In this document: piece by piece, positions 1 to 9,450 of the stretch | Position numbering within the stretch: the first letter of the stretch is position 1 | How the letters are laid out: each line of letters opens with the position of its first letter | Assembly: GCA_024697845.1 (NCBI GenBank) | Contig: JAILRZ010000083.1 | Coordinates: 1 to 34,418, forward strand | Direction: 5' to 3' | DNA: 34,418 bases | Source of the DNA: Eubacterium sp. | GTDB taxonomy: Bacteria; Bacillota; Clostridia; Lachnospirales; Lachnospiraceae | The notes under the pieces: model-generated | Told to the model about the DNA's origin: nothing | Seen by the model: the letters and a program-made list of their open reading frames with translations, nothing else | Databases searched by the model: none | Made by a program: the position numbers and the translations under genes

Positions 1-1
1 A

Positions 2-1831
2 GGATTAGATCTTGAGGAGTCTCTGGATTTTTCAGATATTGAAGAAAAAATTGATGAATTACAGGATGGAACAGATCAGCTGGAAGATGGCGCAGGACAA
101 TTAAAGGACGGAACCAAGGCATTGAAAGATGGAAGTGGTGCTCTTTCCGATGGTGCAGGTACGTTGGAAAAGGGATTGAAAAGTTTAGCATCCGGAGCAC
201 TGGAATTGAAGAACGGTACAGGCTCTTTAGTGAAAGGGGCAAAAAAACTTTCCAAGGGCAGCAGCACCCTGAAAAAAGGTACAAAGGATTTAAAGAATGG
301 AACTGCAAAGTTAAATAGTGGAGCAAAAGACTTATCCAAGGGAACTGCAGATCTTTCTACCGGAGCAGGAAAATTGAAACAAGGAACCAAGGATCTTACA
401 AAGGGAGCAGGGGATTTAAAAAATGGAGTGGTAACATTGCATACAGGAACCAGCGATTTGTTGAAAAATTATAACCTGTTCCATCAGTCTATTTCGAATG
501 GAACGGACTCTGTTCATAAAGGGGCATCGCAGTTAAAAACAGGAGCAGGAACTTTAGAGGAAGGTGCCAAAACTGCCAGCGAAGGTGCAAAACAATTAAA
601 GAATGGTTTGTGGTCTGCCAAACAGGCTTTTGAAGATCAGGAGGAATCGGTAGGACTTTCTACTGGTGTACAAAGCATCAAAACAGGAATTGCTCAGGCC
701 AATAAAGGCGTTGAGCAGCTTGTTTCTCAAATGAACGATATGCCATCTACCATTAATAATCAGATTGCAGGAATTTTGACAAATGTGTCCAATGCAACGA
801 ATGGTGCAATTTCCACAAAAGCGGCTTTAAAGCAGACTGTGGAAGGGATTAACCAGGCTGTTGCAGGTGGAACACCGCTGGAAACAGTTTTACAGGCAAA
901 AGGGCTGAGTGTGAAAGCGTATTATCAGTTGCTACAGGCTTATTACAGCATTGTAGCTTTAGAACAGGTACAAGGGGGAATTGAAAAGAACCTTCAGGAA
1001 AATGCGGAAGATGTCCAGAAACTGTTAGATGGAATGGATAATTTGGAAGAAGGTTCCAAGGAGTTAAGTGCCGGAATCACTGAATTAAAAAATGGTATTC
1101 TACAGCTTTATGGCGGAGCTGCAAAACTTGCTGATGAAGAAAACGGACTTCCAGCATTGTATCAAGGCACAACAAAGCTGAAGGAAGGTATTAATGAATT
1201 GGATGAAGGAGCAGATTCTTTAAACAAAGGATTTACTGAAAACAGTAAAAAAATCAAAGGCGGAGTACAGTCTTTGGATGGCGGTGCAGCCAAACTGGAA
1301 AAGGGCGCAACAGATTTGGAAAGTGGCGCAAAGAAAGTAAAAAAAGGAACTGCTGATTTATCTGACGGCGCTGTGAAATTAAAAGATGGTAGCAAGACAT
1401 TGTATCAGGGAACTGCTTCATTGAACACCGGAGCAATTAAACTGTATGGTGGAACGAAAGAACTGTTTAACGGAACAAAAACACTGGCTGATGGCAGTGA
1501 AAAACTTAATAGTGGAACAGCTCAGTTATATGTAGGTTCCAAGAAATTGGAAAAGGGAGGCAAGGATCTCTCTGATGGAGCAGAAAAGCTGGATAACGGT
1601 GTCGTTACTTTATTAAAGGGGGCAAAGAAATTAGACAAAGGGGTTACAAAATTAAATGATGAAGGTATCAGTAAAGTAACTTCTATATTTAAGGATGATG
1701 CACCAAAGGCAATCGATACATTGAAGGATTTATTGAAGCGTGGAAGGGAATATCGAACCTTTAGTGGTATGAATGAAGAAATGAGTGGAAGTGTCAGATT
1801 TATTTACAAGACAGAGGAAATTGAAGAATAG
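2..1831 (+). CDS. Heptad-repeat (LxxGAxxLxxG) extracytoplasmic protein, YhgE/Pip- or MMPL-associated type; 5' truncated by window edge
   Basis: Frame is open from base 2 to the stop at 1829-1831. Dozens of 7-residue repeats of the type LxxG(A/T/S)xx, C-terminus FSGMNEEMSGSVRFIYKTEEIEE; directly followed by an MMPL permease. Confidence 0.8.
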   Translation, partial: GLDLEESLDFSDIEEKIDELQDGTDQLEDGAGQLKDGTKALKDGSGALSDGAGTLEKGLKSLASGALELKNGTGSLVKGAKKLSKGSSTLKKGTKDLKNGTAKLNSGAKDLSKGTADLSTGAGKLKQGTKDLTKGAGDLKNGVVTLHTGTSDLLKNYNLFHQSISNGTDSVHKGASQLKTGAGTLEEGAKTASEGAKQLKNGLWSAKQAFEDQEESVGLSTGVQSIKTGIAQANKGVEQLVSQMNDMPSTINNQIAGILTNVSNATNGAISTKAALKQTVEGINQAVAGGTPLETVLQAKGLSVKAYYQLLQAYYSIVALEQVQGGIEKNLQENAEDVQKLLDGMDNLEEGSKELSAGITELKNGILQLYGGAAKLADEENGLPALYQGTTKLKEGINELDEGADSLNKGFTENSKKIKGGVQSLDGGAAKLEKGATDLESGAKKVKKGTADLSDGAVKLKDGSKTLYQGTASLNTGAIKLYGGTKELFNGTKTLADGSEKLNSGTAQLYVGSKKLEKGGKDLSDGAEKLDNGVVTLLKGAKKLDKGVTKLNDEGISKVTSIFKDDAPKAIDTLKDLLKRGREYRTFSGMNEEMSGSVRFIYKTEEIEE

Positions 1832-1847
1832 AAAGGAAGCTATCGAT

Positions 1848-3914
1848 ATGAAACAGTTTTCAAAATGGGTTGTTAAAGCTAGATATGTCATATTGCTGGT
1901 GGGTATTCTTCTGTTAATTCCTGCAGCAATCGGATATTTGAATACAAGAGTCAACTACGACTTGCTCTATTATCTTCCGGATGGAATTGATACGATGGAG
2001 GGTCAGGATATTCTGATGGATGATTTCGGGTCCGGAGCATTTGGAATTGTATTAGTGGAAAACATGGATGACACACATGTGTCTGAATTGAAAAAGAAAA
2101 TGGAAACGGTGGATCATGTAAAGGAGGTTTTATGGTACGACAGCTTTGCGGATTTGAGTATTCCAAAAAGTATGTTGCCAAAGAAGATCTATCAGGCATT
2201 TAATCATGGAGATTCCACAATTATGATGGTGATTTTTGATGATACCAGTTCTGGTGATGGAACGATGGAAGCGATTCAGAAAATACGAAAAATCACCAAG
2301 CATGAGTGTCGGCTCAGTGGAATTTCAGCAATTGTAGAAGACACCAAGGAACTATCAGAACATGAAACACCAATTTATGTGGGAATTGCCGTTTGTATTT
2401 CCGTTATCGTGTTGTCATTGTTGATGGATTCCTGGATGATTCCGATATTCTTCCTATTGAGTATTGGTATGGCCATTGTTTACAATTTGGGCAGTAATGT
2501 GGTAATGGGCCAGATTTCTTATGTAACCAAAGCACTGGCAGCAGTACTTCAGCTAGCTGTTACAATGGATTATTCCATTTTCTTATGGCACAGTTATGAA
2601 GAAAATATGGAAGTATGCAATGGAGATTATAAAAAGTCTATGGCTAAGGCCATTGAGGCTACAATATCTTCCGTTATCGGTAGTTCCGTTACAACGATTG
2701 CAGGGTTTATTGCTCTTTGCTTTATGAGTTTTACCTTGGGACTGGATTTGGGTATCGTTATGGCAAAGGGAGTAATTTTTGGGGTAATCAGTTGCGTGAC
2801 AATATTGCCATCCTTTATTCTGATTTTCCATAAGGTTATTGAAAAAACGAGACATCGTCAATTGTTACCGGATTTTAAGGTGATTCCTGCTTTTATTACA
2901 AAGCATTATCGTATTTTTATAGTATTATTTTTAATCGGATTGGTTCCGGCTGTTTATGGAAATCATAACACAAAGGTTTACTATGATTTATCTTTAAGTC
3001 TTCCTGAGTATCTGGAAAGTGTTCAGGCACAGACATTTATTTCGGAAAACTATCAGTTGGGATCCGCCAATATCATTTTGATGGGAGCCGATACGCCGGC
3101 AAAAGATATTTCCAAAATGATGAAGGAAGTGGAAAAAATTCAAGGGGTACAAAGTACCATTGGTCTGGAAACTGTTCTGGATGATTCGATTCCGGTGGAT
3201 TTTCTGCCGAAGGAGATTACTTCAAAACTAAAAAGTGATCGGTATGAAATGATGATTTATATGTCAGAATACAAAACCGGTTCCGATGAGGCGAACAAGC
3301 AGTGTAATCAGGTGGAAAAAATAATTAAGAAATATGATGATAAGGGAATGCTGGTAGGAGAGGCAGCTTGTACCAGGGATTTAATTAATATTACAAATAA
3401 GGATTTTAAAGTCGTTAACTTTGTTTCCATTTTTGCAATTCTTATTATTATTGCATTGGTATTCCGCTCTGCATCAATTCCGGTAATCCTGGTAACTTTG
3501 ATTGAATTTGGTATTTTTGTCAATCTGGGAATCCCATATTATACCAATACGACATTACCATTTATTGCATCTATTGTAATTGGTACGATTCAGTTGGGAG
3601 CAACCGTGGATTATGCCATTCTGATGACGAATCGTTATAAATATGAAAGAAATCAAGGAAAGGAGCGCAAGGAGGCTGCAAGAGATGCTTTGGCGGTTTC
3701 TATGAAATCCGTAATTGTTAGTGCATTGACATTCTTCGGTGCAACGTTCGGCGTGGGTGTTTATTCCAGTATTGATATGATTAGTTCTCTTTGTGTTTTA
3801 ATGGCAAGAGGAGCAATTGTCAGTATGATTTGTGTTATTTGTATTTTGCCGGCATTTTACATTATTTTTGACAAAGCAATTGTAAAAGGTAGTTATAAAT
3901 TTATAAACAGGTAG
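1848..3914 (+). CDS. MMPL/RND family transporter
   Basis: Two RND-type transmembrane blocks with TMDYSIFLWHSYEE and ATVDYAILMTNRYKYER motifs. ATG at 1848 (MKQFSKW) has an upstream gaaagga RBS, so preferred over the listed 1785 start, which overlaps the previous gene. Confidence 0.85.
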   Translation: MKQFSKWVVKARYVILLVGILLLIPAAIGYLNTRVNYDLLYYLPDGIDTMEGQDILMDDFGSGAFGIVLVENMDDTHVSELKKKMETVDHVKEVLWYDSFADLSIPKSMLPKKIYQAFNHGDSTIMMVIFDDTSSGDGTMEAIQKIRKITKHECRLSGISAIVEDTKELSEHETPIYVGIAVCISVIVLSLLMDSWMIPIFFLLSIGMAIVYNLGSNVVMGQISYVTKALAAVLQLAVTMDYSIFLWHSYEENMEVCNGDYKKSMAKAIEATISSVIGSSVTTIAGFIALCFMSFTLGLDLGIVMAKGVIFGVISCVTILPSFILIFHKVIEKTRHRQLLPDFKVIPAFITKHYRIFIVLFLIGLVPAVYGNHNTKVYYDLSLSLPEYLESVQAQTFISENYQLGSANIILMGADTPAKDISKMMKEVEKIQGVQSTIGLETVLDDSIPVDFLPKEITSKLKSDRYEMMIYMSEYKTGSDEANKQCNQVEKIIKKYDDKGMLVGEAACTRDLINITNKDFKVVNFVSIFAILIIIALVFRSASIPVILVTLIEFGIFVNLGIPYYTNTTLPFIASIVIGTIQLGATVDYAILMTNRYKYERNQGKERKEAARDALAVSMKSVIVSALTFFGATFGVGVYSSIDMISSLCVLMARGAIVSMICVICILPAFYIIFDKAIVKGSYKFINR

Positions 3915-3978
3915 TTTCCGAAGGGAAAATGTGTTAGAATAATCCTTAAGGTTTATCGATAAAATTTAAGGAGACAGT

Positions 3979-5103
3979 ATGAGAACGGGTGTAAAAAGAG
4001 CATTGAGCTTTGTAATTATGATGGCAATGCTGTTGACTTTGCCGCTATCTTTCGTGTCAGCTGATGAATCCCCACGGAACTTTGAACAGCTTGCAGAGGT
4101 TCGTTTGGCAGAAGGACCATATGTTTTTAACGGCCTGGAACAGACTCCGGAAATAGAAGTGGTTCTACCGAAAACGGACACACAGGAAGAAATAGTGTTA
4201 ACAGAAGGTGTTGATTATCAAAAGTCTTTTGCCAATAATATTGATGCAGGAACTGCGTCCTATTATATAGAAGGAATGGGGGCGTACTGTGGAAAAATTG
4301 AAGGAACGTTTGAAATTGCACCTTGCGATATTGGGAAGGTAATTATTGAGGATAACCTGAACGGAAAAGTACTGGAATACAATGCCAAAGATCGAACTCC
4401 GATTTTATCTTTATATATCGGAGATAAGAGATTGGAACCGATGCAGGATTATGAAGTGCAATACAAAAATAATTTAAATGCAGGAACCATGTCAGTTCTG
4501 ATTACCGCAATTCAGGATAATTTCACGGGTTCTTTTGAGCGGACATTTCGAATTGAAAAAAAGGATGTGAAAAATACAACAATCAAAATTACCGTAAATC
4601 AAGATAATACGGTACAGATGGTAATCACCAATCCTGAAGCCGGAAAGTCAGTTGTTAAAAATGTTGATTATACGTATACGGTTGTAAAAGACGGAAAAGG
4701 GCATTTGATTATTACGATTAAGGGAATTGGAACAAATTACATTGGTACTATTACAAAAACTGTTGAGGCAAATCCGGAACCGACAACGAAACCGGTGGAA
4801 AAGAAAACGCCTAAAATAGTTGTTTCCAAGACAAAAATCGAAAGTGTGAAAAAATCCAAGAAAAAAATTAAAGTTGGTTGGAAAAAAGTAAAGGGTGTGG
4901 ATGGCTATCAGATTCGGTATAGCAAGAATAAATCCATGAAAAAGGCCAAGAAGAAAACAATCAACAAAAATACTAAAAATTATAGCTTTACGACACTGAA
5001 AAAGAAAACAAAATATTACCTGCAGGTAAGAGCATTTAAGAAAGTTGAAAAGAAATGTCTCTATGCAGAGTGGAGTAAGCGAAAAACAATAAAAATGTCT
5101 TAG
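3979..5103 (+). CDS. Secreted protein with C-terminal fibronectin type III-like domain
   Basis: Signal peptide MRTGVKRALSFVIMMAMLLTLPLSFVSADE; C-terminus KKIKVGWKKVKGVDGYQIRYSKNKSMKKAK...YYLQVRAFKKV...YAEWSKRKTIK typical of Fn3; RBS aaggaga. Confidence 0.75.
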   Translation: MRTGVKRALSFVIMMAMLLTLPLSFVSADESPRNFEQLAEVRLAEGPYVFNGLEQTPEIEVVLPKTDTQEEIVLTEGVDYQKSFANNIDAGTASYYIEGMGAYCGKIEGTFEIAPCDIGKVIIEDNLNGKVLEYNAKDRTPILSLYIGDKRLEPMQDYEVQYKNNLNAGTMSVLITAIQDNFTGSFERTFRIEKKDVKNTTIKITVNQDNTVQMVITNPEAGKSVVKNVDYTYTVVKDGKGHLIITIKGIGTNYIGTITKTVEANPEPTTKPVEKKTPKIVVSKTKIESVKKSKKKIKVGWKKVKGVDGYQIRYSKNKSMKKAKKKTINKNTKNYSFTTLKKKTKYYLQVRAFKKVEKKCLYAEWSKRKTIKMS

Positions 5104-5113
5104 GAGGAACAAA

Positions 5114-5530
5114 ATGGGCGAATTGATTTTTCAAGGAATGCAGGTCGAAGAAATCGATCTTACCAACAAATTACAGGGGGAACAGCAACTAAATATTGAA
5201 CAACGTTCATCATTTAACGTGAAGTACACCAATGACAATAAGCATTGTGCAGCAACGCTGACAATTGATATGATGCATAAAGAAAAGCCGATGGACTTTA
5301 ATTTCAAGGTTGAAGTTGTTGGTTTTATGGATATCGATGGGATGATGGATCGAAAAGAAATCCACAAAAGTGCATACAATGAGTTATATCCACATGTCAG
5401 AGCATTGGTAATGACTTTGTTGGTAAATGCAGGATTGCCACCAATCAACATTCCAAAAGTGAAAATGGATGACAGCAACATCAAAATTGGCGGAAATGGC
5501 GAAGAAAATGCGGGTGGATTATACAGTTAA
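5114..5530 (+). CDS. SecB-like chaperone-fold protein (putative)
   Basis: C-terminal AYNELYPHVRALVMTLLVNAGLPPINIPKVKMD resembles the SecB signature (CPNILFPYARECI...GTFPQLNLAPVNFD); RBS aggagg; 10 nt after the preceding stop. Confidence 0.6.
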   Translation: MGELIFQGMQVEEIDLTNKLQGEQQLNIEQRSSFNVKYTNDNKHCAATLTIDMMHKEKPMDFNFKVEVVGFMDIDGMMDRKEIHKSAYNELYPHVRALVMTLLVNAGLPPINIPKVKMDDSNIKIGGNGEENAGGLYS

Positions 5531-5551
5531 ATACTAAAAAGTTTAAATAAA

Positions 5552-5607
5552 AAGCAGGCGCTTTTGAAGAATAAAAATATTTTTATTCTCAAAACGCCTG
5601 TTTTTTT
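5552..5607 (+). terminator. Intrinsic terminator
   Basis: gcaggcgcttttgaagaataaaaa/tatttttattctcaaaacgcctg hairpin followed by ttttttt. Confidence 0.8.
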
Positions 5608-5878
5608 GCGTTTTTTTGCGTTGGAAACGTTTGATTTTGTATAAAAAGTATATAAAGTGGTGGAATGTATGAGCTGAAATACGGAATTACTGTGCAAAAG
5701 TCACAAAAATATCATTCTTAAAATGGGCTAGTTGCAAAAAACATTTTTTGTTTTTAAACTATGAGTGTATTAGATTTTTAGGTAACATAATAATCTAAAC
5801 CCTTTCAATTTTTTTGGCATCTCACTCCCATGAGGTGCCATTCCTGTTTTATAGGAAAAATAGTAGTGAAATAGTTAA

Positions 5879-6060
5879 GATTGAAGAATTGCTACTAATA
5901 AATGGGTAAGATACTAGTAGCAGAAAAGCCAGGATTGAAAAATTGCTACTAATGAATGCCTAAGATACTAGTAGCAGAAAAGCCAGAATTGAAGAGTTGC
6001 TACTAATAATCAGAGCAGATACTAGTAGCAGAAAAGCTAGAATTGAAGAGTTGCTACTAA
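5879..6060. repeat. Tandem array, 54-bp period, three full units plus a partial fourth; each full unit has an internal inverted repeat
   Basis: Units start at 5879, 5933, 5987 and 6041: (g/a)attgaagaattgctactaat-N10/11-atactagtagcagaaaagccag. Arms TGCTACTA / TAGTAGCA. Confidence 0.92.
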
Positions 6061-6062
6061 TG

Positions 6063-6097
6063 AAAAGACTTTACGCTGAAAAGTCTTTATTTTTTTG
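6063..6097 (+). terminator. Intrinsic terminator immediately after the 54-bp array
   Basis: aaagactt tacgctgaa aagtcttt followed by attttttt. Confidence 0.8.
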
Positions 6098-6108
6098 CTT
6101 TCAGATAG

Positions 6109-6138
6109 TTGACGCTTTTGAGGAAAAAGTGGTATTAT
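6109..6138 (+). promoter_or_regulatory. Sigma-A type promoter for the P-loop kinase gene
   Basis: TTGACG - 18 nt - TATTAT. Confidence 0.6.
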
Positions 6139-6263
6139 AGAGTGAATTGAGTACAAACAGGACTGAAAATGAAAACGATACAATTTGAGAAGAAAGATAC
6201 TTGATTTTAATTACAAAAAATAAAGATAAAAGTGAACTGCGGAAGCAGTTTTTCAGGAGGTAT

Positions 6264-6842
6264 ATGATGAAGAAGTTAATTTTAGTTACATCTCCACCGG
6301 CATGTGGAAAAACATTTGTAACAAGAAAGCTGGCGAAGGCGATGCCAAACTGTGTATATTTGGATAAGGATACTTTGATTGTATTATCAAAGCAGATTTT
6401 CAAAGTAGCAAATCAGGAATACAACAGAAGTTCAGATTTCTTTGAAGCAGAAATACGTAATCCGGAATACGATTGTGTAATGGAATTGGCGATGGAAGCA
6501 TTAGAATATAATGATACTGTGTTTATCAATGCACCATATACCAGAGAAGTTAGAACTCCGGGACATATGGAAAAGATGAGACAGAATTTATTAAAATCAA
6601 AAGGAGCTGAATTGGTTGTAGTATGGGTTCAGTGTGATGAAGAAGTTTGTCGTCAGAGAATGATTGCAAGAAATTCTGATCGTGATACATGGAAATTAGA
6701 GCACTGGGATGAATACATTAAGAGTCAGAACTTCACAGTTCCTGATGGAATTAAGAATTTATTCATCTTTGATAACTCTACAGATGATTCATTTAAAAAA
6801 TCAATCAAAGAAGCTGTACAGTATTTCGATAACTTAAAATAA
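6264..6842 (+). CDS. P-loop ATPase/kinase-like protein
   Basis: Walker A LVTSPPACGKTF; RBS aggagg before ATG at 6264; the listed 6201 start lacks an RBS. Confidence 0.75.
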   Translation: MMKKLILVTSPPACGKTFVTRKLAKAMPNCVYLDKDTLIVLSKQIFKVANQEYNRSSDFFEAEIRNPEYDCVMELAMEALEYNDTVFINAPYTREVRTPGHMEKMRQNLLKSKGAELVVVWVQCDEEVCRQRMIARNSDRDTWKLEHWDEYIKSQNFTVPDGIKNLFIFDNSTDDSFKKSIKEAVQYFDNLK

Positions 6843-6887
6843 GAATTGCTAGAACTGCCTGAGGGCAGTTCTAGCAATTCTTATTTA
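6842..6887 (+). terminator. Intrinsic terminator
   Basis: agaattgctagaactgcc tga gggcagttctagcaattctt long near-perfect hairpin, then attt. Confidence 0.8.
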
Positions 6888-6894
6888 CACCGAT

Positions 6895-6923
6895 TGATTA
6901 TTAAGTATAGAAACAGTATAATA
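6895..6923 (+). promoter_or_regulatory. Sigma-A type promoter for gltX
   Basis: TTGATT - 17 nt - TATAAT. Confidence 0.7.
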
Positions 6924-6960
6924 AATAAAGTTAAGATTGTATTTAGAAGGAGAATAGAAA

Positions 6961-8421
6961 ATGAAGATTAGAACAAGATTTGCTCCAAGTCCTACAGGAC
7001 GTATGCATGTTGGAAATTTAAGAACCGCATTATATGAATTTTTAATTGCAAAACATGCAGGGGGAGATTTCATTTTAAGAATAGAAGATACGGACCGCGA
7101 AAGATATGTCGAAGGTGCCGTTGATATTATTTATAAGACATTAGAAGAAACCGGTTTGGTTCATGATGAAGGACCGGATAAGGACAAAGGATTTGGACCA
7201 TATATCCAGAGTGAACGTCAGGCATCCGGAATGTATCTTGAATATGCAAAGCAGTTAATCGAAAAAGGACAGGCTTATTATTGTTTTTGTGATAAGGAAC
7301 GTCTGGACACTTTAAAGACTGCAGTAGGAGAAGATGGAAAAGAAATTTCAATCTATGATAAGCATTGTTTGAGTCTTTCTAAGGAAGAGATTGAGGCAAA
7401 TCTTGCAGCAGGAAAACCATATGTAATTCGTGTGAATATGCCGACAGAAGGAACAACTACATTTGTTGATGAATTGTATGGAGAAATCACTGTTGAAAAT
7501 AAAGAATTGGACGATATGATTTTAATTAAGTCCGATGGTTATCCAACCTACAATTTTGCCAATGTTATTGATGATCATTTGCAGGAAATCACTCATGTTG
7601 TTCGTGGAAATGAATATATTTCATCCTCGCCAAAATATCAGCGATTATACGAAGCATTTGGTTGGGAAACACCAAAATATGTTCACTTGGGATTGATTAC
7701 GGATGAAAATCACAAGAAACTTTCCAAGCGTTCCGGCCATGCATCTTATGAAGATTTGATTGAACAGGGATTTTTACCGGAAGCGGTAATCAATTACATT
7801 GCATTGTTGGGATGGAGTCCGGAAGATAATCAGGAAATCTTCTCATTGGAAGAATTGATTGAAAAGTTTGATTACCACAAGATTAACAAAAGTCCGTCTG
7901 TATTTGATATTCAGAAATTACGTTGGATGAATGGTGAATATATTAAGGCAATGGACAATGATAAATTTTATGAAAAAGCAATGCCATATATCAAGAAAGT
8001 AATTACCAAAGAACTTGATTTGGAAAAGATTCTTGACATGGTGAAAACTCGAATTGAAGTATTCCCAGAAATTGAGGAAATGGTAGATTTCTTTGAGGCA
8101 TTGCCGGAATACAGTTCGGAAATGTATACCCACAAGAAAATGAAGACAAATTCGGAAAACTCGCTGGAAGTTTTAAAGGAATTATTGCCGGCTTTGGAAG
8201 CAACAGAGGATTATTCCGTTGATGGATTGCATACTTTAGTGTTTGATTATATTGCAAAGAAGGAATGCAAGAACGGACAGGCTCTCTGGCCACTGCGTAC
8301 AGCAGTATCCGGAAAGCAGATGACACCGGCGGGAGCCTTTGAAATCATGGAAATTCTTGGAAAAGAAGAATCCCTCAACAGAATTAAAAAAGGAATTGAG
8401 TTATTAGAACAGGTACAGTAA
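6961..8421 (+). CDS. gltX: Glutamyl-tRNA synthetase
   Basis: [20 protein letters not shown] (HIGH region), KKLSKRSG (KMSKS region), full length 486 aa. Confidence 0.95.
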   Translation: MKIRTRFAPSPTGRMHVGNLRTALYEFLIAKHAGGDFILRIEDTDRERYVEGAVDIIYKTLEETGLVHDEGPDKDKGFGPYIQSERQASGMYLEYAKQLIEKGQAYYCFCDKERLDTLKTAVGEDGKEISIYDKHCLSLSKEEIEANLAAGKPYVIRVNMPTEGTTTFVDELYGEITVENKELDDMILIKSDGYPTYNFANVIDDHLQEITHVVRGNEYISSSPKYQRLYEAFGWETPKYVHLGLITDENHKKLSKRSGHASYEDLIEQGFLPEAVINYIALLGWSPEDNQEIFSLEELIEKFDYHKINKSPSVFDIQKLRWMNGEYIKAMDNDKFYEKAMPYIKKVITKELDLEKILDMVKTRIEVFPEIEEMVDFFEALPEYSSEMYTHKKMKTNSENSLEVLKELLPALEATEDYSVDGLHTLVFDYIAKKECKNGQALWPLRTAVSGKQMTPAGAFEIMEILGKEESLNRIKKGIELLEQVQ

Positions 8422-9372
8422 ATGAATAAAAAGCAGAATCGTAAAAGAATATTTGAAATTATCCAGATCGGACAGAGAAGTGATATGATCAGTCGATTGT
8501 TTGACTATTTTATTGTTGGTGTAATTCTGGTAAATATTGCAGTACTGTTTTTGGAAACTTTCGACGAACTGAGTGCATATCGTCCGGTTTTTCGGGTGCT
8601 GGGATGGATTACAGTCGGGATCTTTGTTGTCGAATATGCTTTGCGCATTTATACGGCTGATTTCCTGTATCCGGAGGTTCCCAAAGGAAAAGCGGTTTGG
8701 AAGTTTTTGATTTCTTTTGATGGAATGATTATGCTTCTTACAATTTTGCCATTTTTCTATCTCAGTGGATTTGGGGTTTTACGAATGCTACGTGTTGTGC
8801 GAATCTTTCACCTGTTTCGAATTAATAACAGTTACGATTCTTTTCATGTCATAACCTCAGTATTGGTGGAAAAAAAGAATCAGATTTTTTCTTCCGTTTT
8901 TATTATTATTGTGTTGATGTTGTCTTCATCTCTTTGTATGTACAGTGTAGAGCATACCAGACAGCCGGAGGCTTTTAGTAATGCACTGTCAGGAGTCTGG
9001 TGGAGTATGTCAACAATCTTTACCGTCGGTTACGGGGATATTTATCCGGTTACAATGCTGGGGAGGGTGATGGCTATGATTATTACCTTCTTGGGAGTCG
9101 GTGCTGTAGCAATTCCGACCGGTATTATTTCTGCGGGATTTGTAGAACATTATACAAGAATGCAGACTGACGGAACTATGGAGTTGGGGAAGAAGCAGAA
9201 ACTCAGTATCAGTGTAGATAAGGACAGTCCGTTTTTAAATGCAACGGTAAAAGAAGTGGAAGAACGATTCCATATTGTTGTAGTGGTAATTATTCGTGCG
9301 GAAAATATTTTACTTCCTTCGAATTCTCAGAAAATTGAAGAAGAAGATATTGTGGTCTATACACCGGAATAA
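8422..9372 (+). CDS. Voltage-gated-type potassium channel with C-terminal TrkA-C/RCK-like domain
   Basis: Six-TM ion-transport pattern, S4-like FGVLRMLRVVRIFHLFR, selectivity filter TVGYGD, cytosolic tail. Confidence 0.88.
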   Translation: MNKKQNRKRIFEIIQIGQRSDMISRLFDYFIVGVILVNIAVLFLETFDELSAYRPVFRVLGWITVGIFVVEYALRIYTADFLYPEVPKGKAVWKFLISFDGMIMLLTILPFFYLSGFGVLRMLRVVRIFHLFRINNSYDSFHVITSVLVEKKNQIFSSVFIIIVLMLSSSLCMYSVEHTRQPEAFSNALSGVWWSMSTIFTVGYGDIYPVTMLGRVMAMIITFLGVGAVAIPTGIISAGFVEHYTRMQTDGTMELGKKQKLSISVDKDSPFLNATVKEVEERFHIVVVVIIRAENILLPSNSQKIEEEDIVVYTPE

Positions 9373-9450
9373 ACTCAAGATAGGTATTGAAAAGAAAAAC
9401 ATTTCCGACTATAATGGAGTTGGAGAAAATCGCAACCGGAAAGGTTGGAA

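Larger units (their letters stand above)
5770..6097 (+). ncRNA. Candidate structured RNA containing the 54-nt hairpin repeats and ending in a terminator
   Basis: Two small hairpins (TTAGATT/AATCTAA 5770-5798; GGCATCTC/GAGGTGCC 5816-5839), then the 54-bp repeat array, then an intrinsic terminator; no plausible ORF. No promoter identified. Confidence 0.3.

Noticed and set aside
76-1436. Minus-strand ORFs 76..390, 1162..1395 and 1254..1436
   Set aside because: Antisense shadows of the heptad-repeat coding sequence; low-complexity FxAPxxxS peptides with no initiation signals.
4648-5112. Minus-strand ORF of 154 aa, Phe/Cys-rich
   Set aside because: Antisense to the Lys-rich Fn3 domain (AAA/AAG reversed gives TTT/CTT); no RBS or recognisable family.
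5879-6060. CRISPR array
   Set aside because: The conserved part is long (about 43 of 54 bp) with only about 10 variable bases, too short for spacers; no leader or cas genes in the window.
6201-6263. Upstream start for the kinase ORF
   Set aside because: Would translate through the GGAA hairpin and the aggagg RBS; ATG 6264 is clearly better placed.
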